From NCBI RefSeq assembly GCF_030296615.1, contig NZ_AP027732.1, positions 186,001-250,000 of the forward strand: a stretch of 64,000 bases of DNA, in the 5' to 3' direction. The notes beneath the pieces were generated by a model, which did no database searches, had not been told where the DNA came from, and was given only the letters and a program-made list of their open reading frames with translations. This document shows positions 62,189 through 64,000 of the stretch, piece after piece (positions within the stretch are counted from its first letter, which is position 1; each line of letters starts with the position of its first letter). Both the position numbers and the translations under genes were made by a program. This DNA is from Frondihabitans sucicola. Lineage in GTDB: Bacteria > Actinomycetota > Actinomycetes > Actinomycetales > Microbacteriaceae.

Positions 62189-63516
62189 GCGATACCGAGC
62201 CGGCCGCTCCGCGCGGAGACACGACGACCCTCGCGCCGCGCTGGTCGGTCACTCCTCCGGTGGCCTACGGGGCGTCCGCCGCCGTGCTTCTCGCGGGGCT
62301 GGCGCTCGTCACCTCGCATCCTGCCTTCGCTCTCCTCGCTCTTCCGCTGTTCTTGACCGTCGCGCTCGGCGTCGATCGTCGGCCCCGACGCGGAGCCCCG
62401 GTGATCGCGACGACGCGTCTCACTCCCGACCGCGACGGCAGTGGTGTCGGGTACGAGATCGCCTTCTCACTGCCCGACAGTGTCGAGGGGGTCGCCGTCC
62501 TGCTGGTCGCGGCCGACGACCACGAACATCGGTTCGCCGTCGATCGGTCGAGCGCCGCTCGCCTGCGAGGCACGATTCCCATCACTCACTCGGGGCCGCA
62601 AGAGATCATCGCCGTTCACTACTCGCTCCTCGGTGCCGCCGGCGACGCGCTCACCACTCCCGACGAGGGGCCGAGCAGTGCGCGCCTCATCCCCGCGCCC
62701 CGTCTTCGCATGGCGAGCCTGCCGATGCCTCACCGCGTCGTCGGAATCACCGGCGCGCACGGTTCGGCGACGCCCGGCGACGGAGGCGAATTCCGCGACG
62801 TCGCCCTCTTCGCGCCGGGCGACCGCCTGCGCCGGATCGACTGGAAGGCCACCGCGCGCAGAGCACAGCGGCCCGGAGAACTCTACGTTCGTCGGAGCTT
62901 CGCGACCGCCGACGCCATCGTCGTCCTGGTGATCGACGACCGCGACGAGGTCGGCGCCGACGTCACACGCTGGGCCGGCGCGAAGGGCAGCGTCACCACG
63001 TCCACCTCCCTCGACCTTGCCCGGGAGGCGGCTTCCTCGCTCGCCAGCGCCTACCTCGCCGCGGGCGACCGAGTGGGGCTCCGCGATCTGGCAGGCACCG
63101 CCCGCTCGGTGGAGCCGGGAGGCGGCAGCCGCCACCTCGATCGCCTCCAGTCGACGATCGCGACCACCGCGCCGACCGGAGAACCGGTGCGGTCGGTACG
63201 CACTCCGCTCGTCCCCGCGTCCTCCCTCGTGGTCGTCCTGTCGACCTTCCTCGACGAGCAGGCCGCCACGATGGCCGTCACCTGGGCGTCCACCGGCCAC
63301 CGGGTGATCGCGGTCGACGTCCTACCCGAGCCGAGCCTCGAACACGCCACCCGCGAGGAGCAGACCGCTTTCCGCCTGTTGATGCTCGAACGGACCGACC
63401 GCCTCGACGGGATGACCGCGTCCGGCGTCGAACGTGTCCGCTGGCAGTCGGCCGACGGGGGCGCCGTGCCGGCCGTGCAACTGCGAATGCTGAGCCGCCC
63501 ACGGAGGTACCGGTGA
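62185..63516 (+). CDS. DUF58-domain protein
   Basis: A 443-residue protein with two N-terminal membrane segments (about 24-62) and the DUF58 signature GDGGEFRDVALFAPGDRLRRIDWKATARRAQRPGELYVRRSF (about 205-245), after which a VWA-like region IVVLVIDDRDEVG follows. DUF58 proteins accompany MoxR ATPases as likely substrates or adaptors. GTG start overlapping moxR and GTGA overlap with the next gene. Confidence 0.92.
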   Translation: MSDTEPAAPRGDTTTLAPRWSVTPPVAYGASAAVLLAGLALVTSHPAFALLALPLFLTVALGVDRRPRRGAPVIATTRLTPDRDGSGVGYEIAFSLPDSVEGVAVLLVAADDHEHRFAVDRSSAARLRGTIPITHSGPQEIIAVHYSLLGAAGDALTTPDEGPSSARLIPAPRLRMASLPMPHRVVGITGAHGSATPGDGGEFRDVALFAPGDRLRRIDWKATARRAQRPGELYVRRSFATADAIVVLVIDDRDEVGADVTRWAGAKGSVTTSTSLDLAREAASSLASAYLAAGDRVGLRDLAGTARSVEPGGGSRHLDRLQSTIATTAPTGEPVRSVRTPLVPASSLVVVLSTFLDEQAATMAVTWASTGHRVIAVDVLPEPSLEHATREEQTAFRLLMLERTDRLDGMTASGVERVRWQSADGGAVPAVQLRMLSRPRRYR

Positions 63517-64000
63517 GTGCGGCGGGCCGTCGCGGCGGCGGCGCGGCAGGCGCTGGCGCGGCAGGCGGCGGCGCGGCAGGCGCCGGCACGGCAGGCGCCG
63601 GCACGGCAGGCGCCGGCACGGCAGGCGGCGGCGCGGCAGGCGGCGGCACTGCAGGCGCTGGCACGGCAGGCGGCGGCGCGGCAGGAGGCCCGATCGCGTC
63701 CCGTGGCGGCGGCTCGGGCGGCAGTGCCACGGGCAGCCGCACGACGAGCCGACGCTTCGGGCGCGCCCAGGGCTTCCCTGTCATCGGGCCGACCGTCCCG
63801 GCCGCGCTGCTGACCACCCTGACCGCGTGCGTCGGGCTCGCCGCTTCGTGGTTCGTCATCGGGCTCAGCGGCTGGCTGGTCATCGCCCTGCTCCTCGTTC
63901 TCGGAGCCGCCGCCGTTCCGCGGGGGCCGTTCGCCGCGATCCTGTCGGTTCTCCTCGCGGCCGCCCTCGTCATCGACGGCTTCGACGGTTACACGGGCCG
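63513..64000 (+). CDS. Membrane protein with Gly/Ala-rich N-terminal repeat (runs off window)
   Basis: From GTG 63513 (GTGA overlap with DUF58) one frame stays open to the window end, 162 codons. The first 60 or so residues are almost only Gly, Ala and Thr (AAGAGTAGAGTAG-like), followed by an Arg/Ser-rich part and then at least three membrane segments (VPAALLTTLTACVGLAASWFVI, GWLVIALLLVLGAAAV and ILSVLLAAALVIDGF). The position in the operon fits the membrane component that often precedes or carries a transglutaminase domain, but that part is outside the window. Confidence 0.75.
   Translation, partial: MSAAGRRGGGAAGAGAAGGGAAGAGTAGAGTAGAGTAGGGAAGGGTAGAGTAGGGAAGGPIASRGGGSGGSATGSRTTSRRFGRAQGFPVIGPTVPAALLTTLTACVGLAASWFVIGLSGWLVIALLLVLGAAAVPRGPFAAILSVLLAAALVIDGFDGYTG
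63538..63690. repeat. In-frame GC-rich repeat coding for Gly/Ala/Thr
   Basis: Repeating units of 12-15 bases such as GGCGCCGGCACGGCA and GGCGGCGGCGCGGCA are arranged in the reading frame of the last gene. The unit GGCACGGCAGGCGCC appears several times in a row. Runs like this expand and contract easily. Confidence 0.8.

Overview
The window is a GC-rich chromosomal segment of an actinobacterium, most likely a member of the Microbacteriaceae. That placement is an inference from the gene families present (the SCO1664 / DUF3090 / MSMEG_4193 trio, LCP proteins, DUF58/MoxR operon), from frequent GTG starts and from tight ATGA/GTGA overlaps. I count 57 protein genes (two cut by the window ends), two tRNA-Ser genes, one FMN riboswitch, and several hairpin terminators and short repeats.

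Layout. 1-6075: envelope genes on the minus strand (proline-rich surface protein, DUF4436 membrane protein, LCP ligase, PLDc_N protein, HAD hydrolase). 6603-30335: a roughly 24-kb carbohydrate-use locus. It has two ABC sugar importers, beta-galactosidase (GH42), beta-glucosidase-type GH3, a cellulase-like TIM barrel, two Gfo/Idh/MocA dehydrogenases, five xylose-isomerase-like TIM barrels, a ThuA-like protein, an alpha/beta hydrolase and a zinc alcohol dehydrogenase. A LacI regulator at 12 kb and a PAS-AraC regulator at 29.5 kb are its likely controllers. A palindromic operator, ACTTTCGCGAAAGT-like, appears at the two divergent promoters of the first importer and in front of lacI itself. tRNA-Ser(GCU) follows at 30938. 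31485-46176: a second LCP protein, LysR with EamA exporter, an FMN-riboswitch-controlled PnuC-type riboflavin transporter, an AAA+/VWA pair, a triplicated 70-bp intergenic repeat, the SCO1664 trio, NIPSNAP, tRNA-Ser(UGA) and a HAD hydrolase. 46173-51917: serS, diacylglycerol kinase, pheA, pgm. 52224-59716: two divergent operons that together look like an ether-lipid pathway (alkyl-DHAP-synthase-like flavoprotein, PlsC, SDR // degenerate ferritin-like protein, fatty acyl-CoA reductase fused to HAD, intact diiron ferritin-like protein). 59792-64000: DUF4129 - membrane protein - MoxR - DUF58 - Gly/Ala-rich membrane protein.

How the genes work together. The sugar locus can import oligosaccharides or glycosides, hydrolyse beta-linkages, and, by inference, process sugars through 3-keto intermediates. 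The 52-60 kb cluster could make a fatty alcohol (reductase), exchange it onto acyl-DHAP (flavoprotein), reduce the ketone (SDR) and acylate sn-2 (PlsC); the intact diiron protein would be a candidate for making the vinyl ether.

Caution on the data. Fourteen of the 57 genes carry a reading-frame break (15 in total). Each can be repaired by restoring one base in a G or C run, and the span from start to restored stop is short by exactly that number of bases. This pattern, seen even in pgm and moxR, points to homopolymer under-calling in the assembly rather than gene decay. These genes are annotated as full-length CDS with the break noted.
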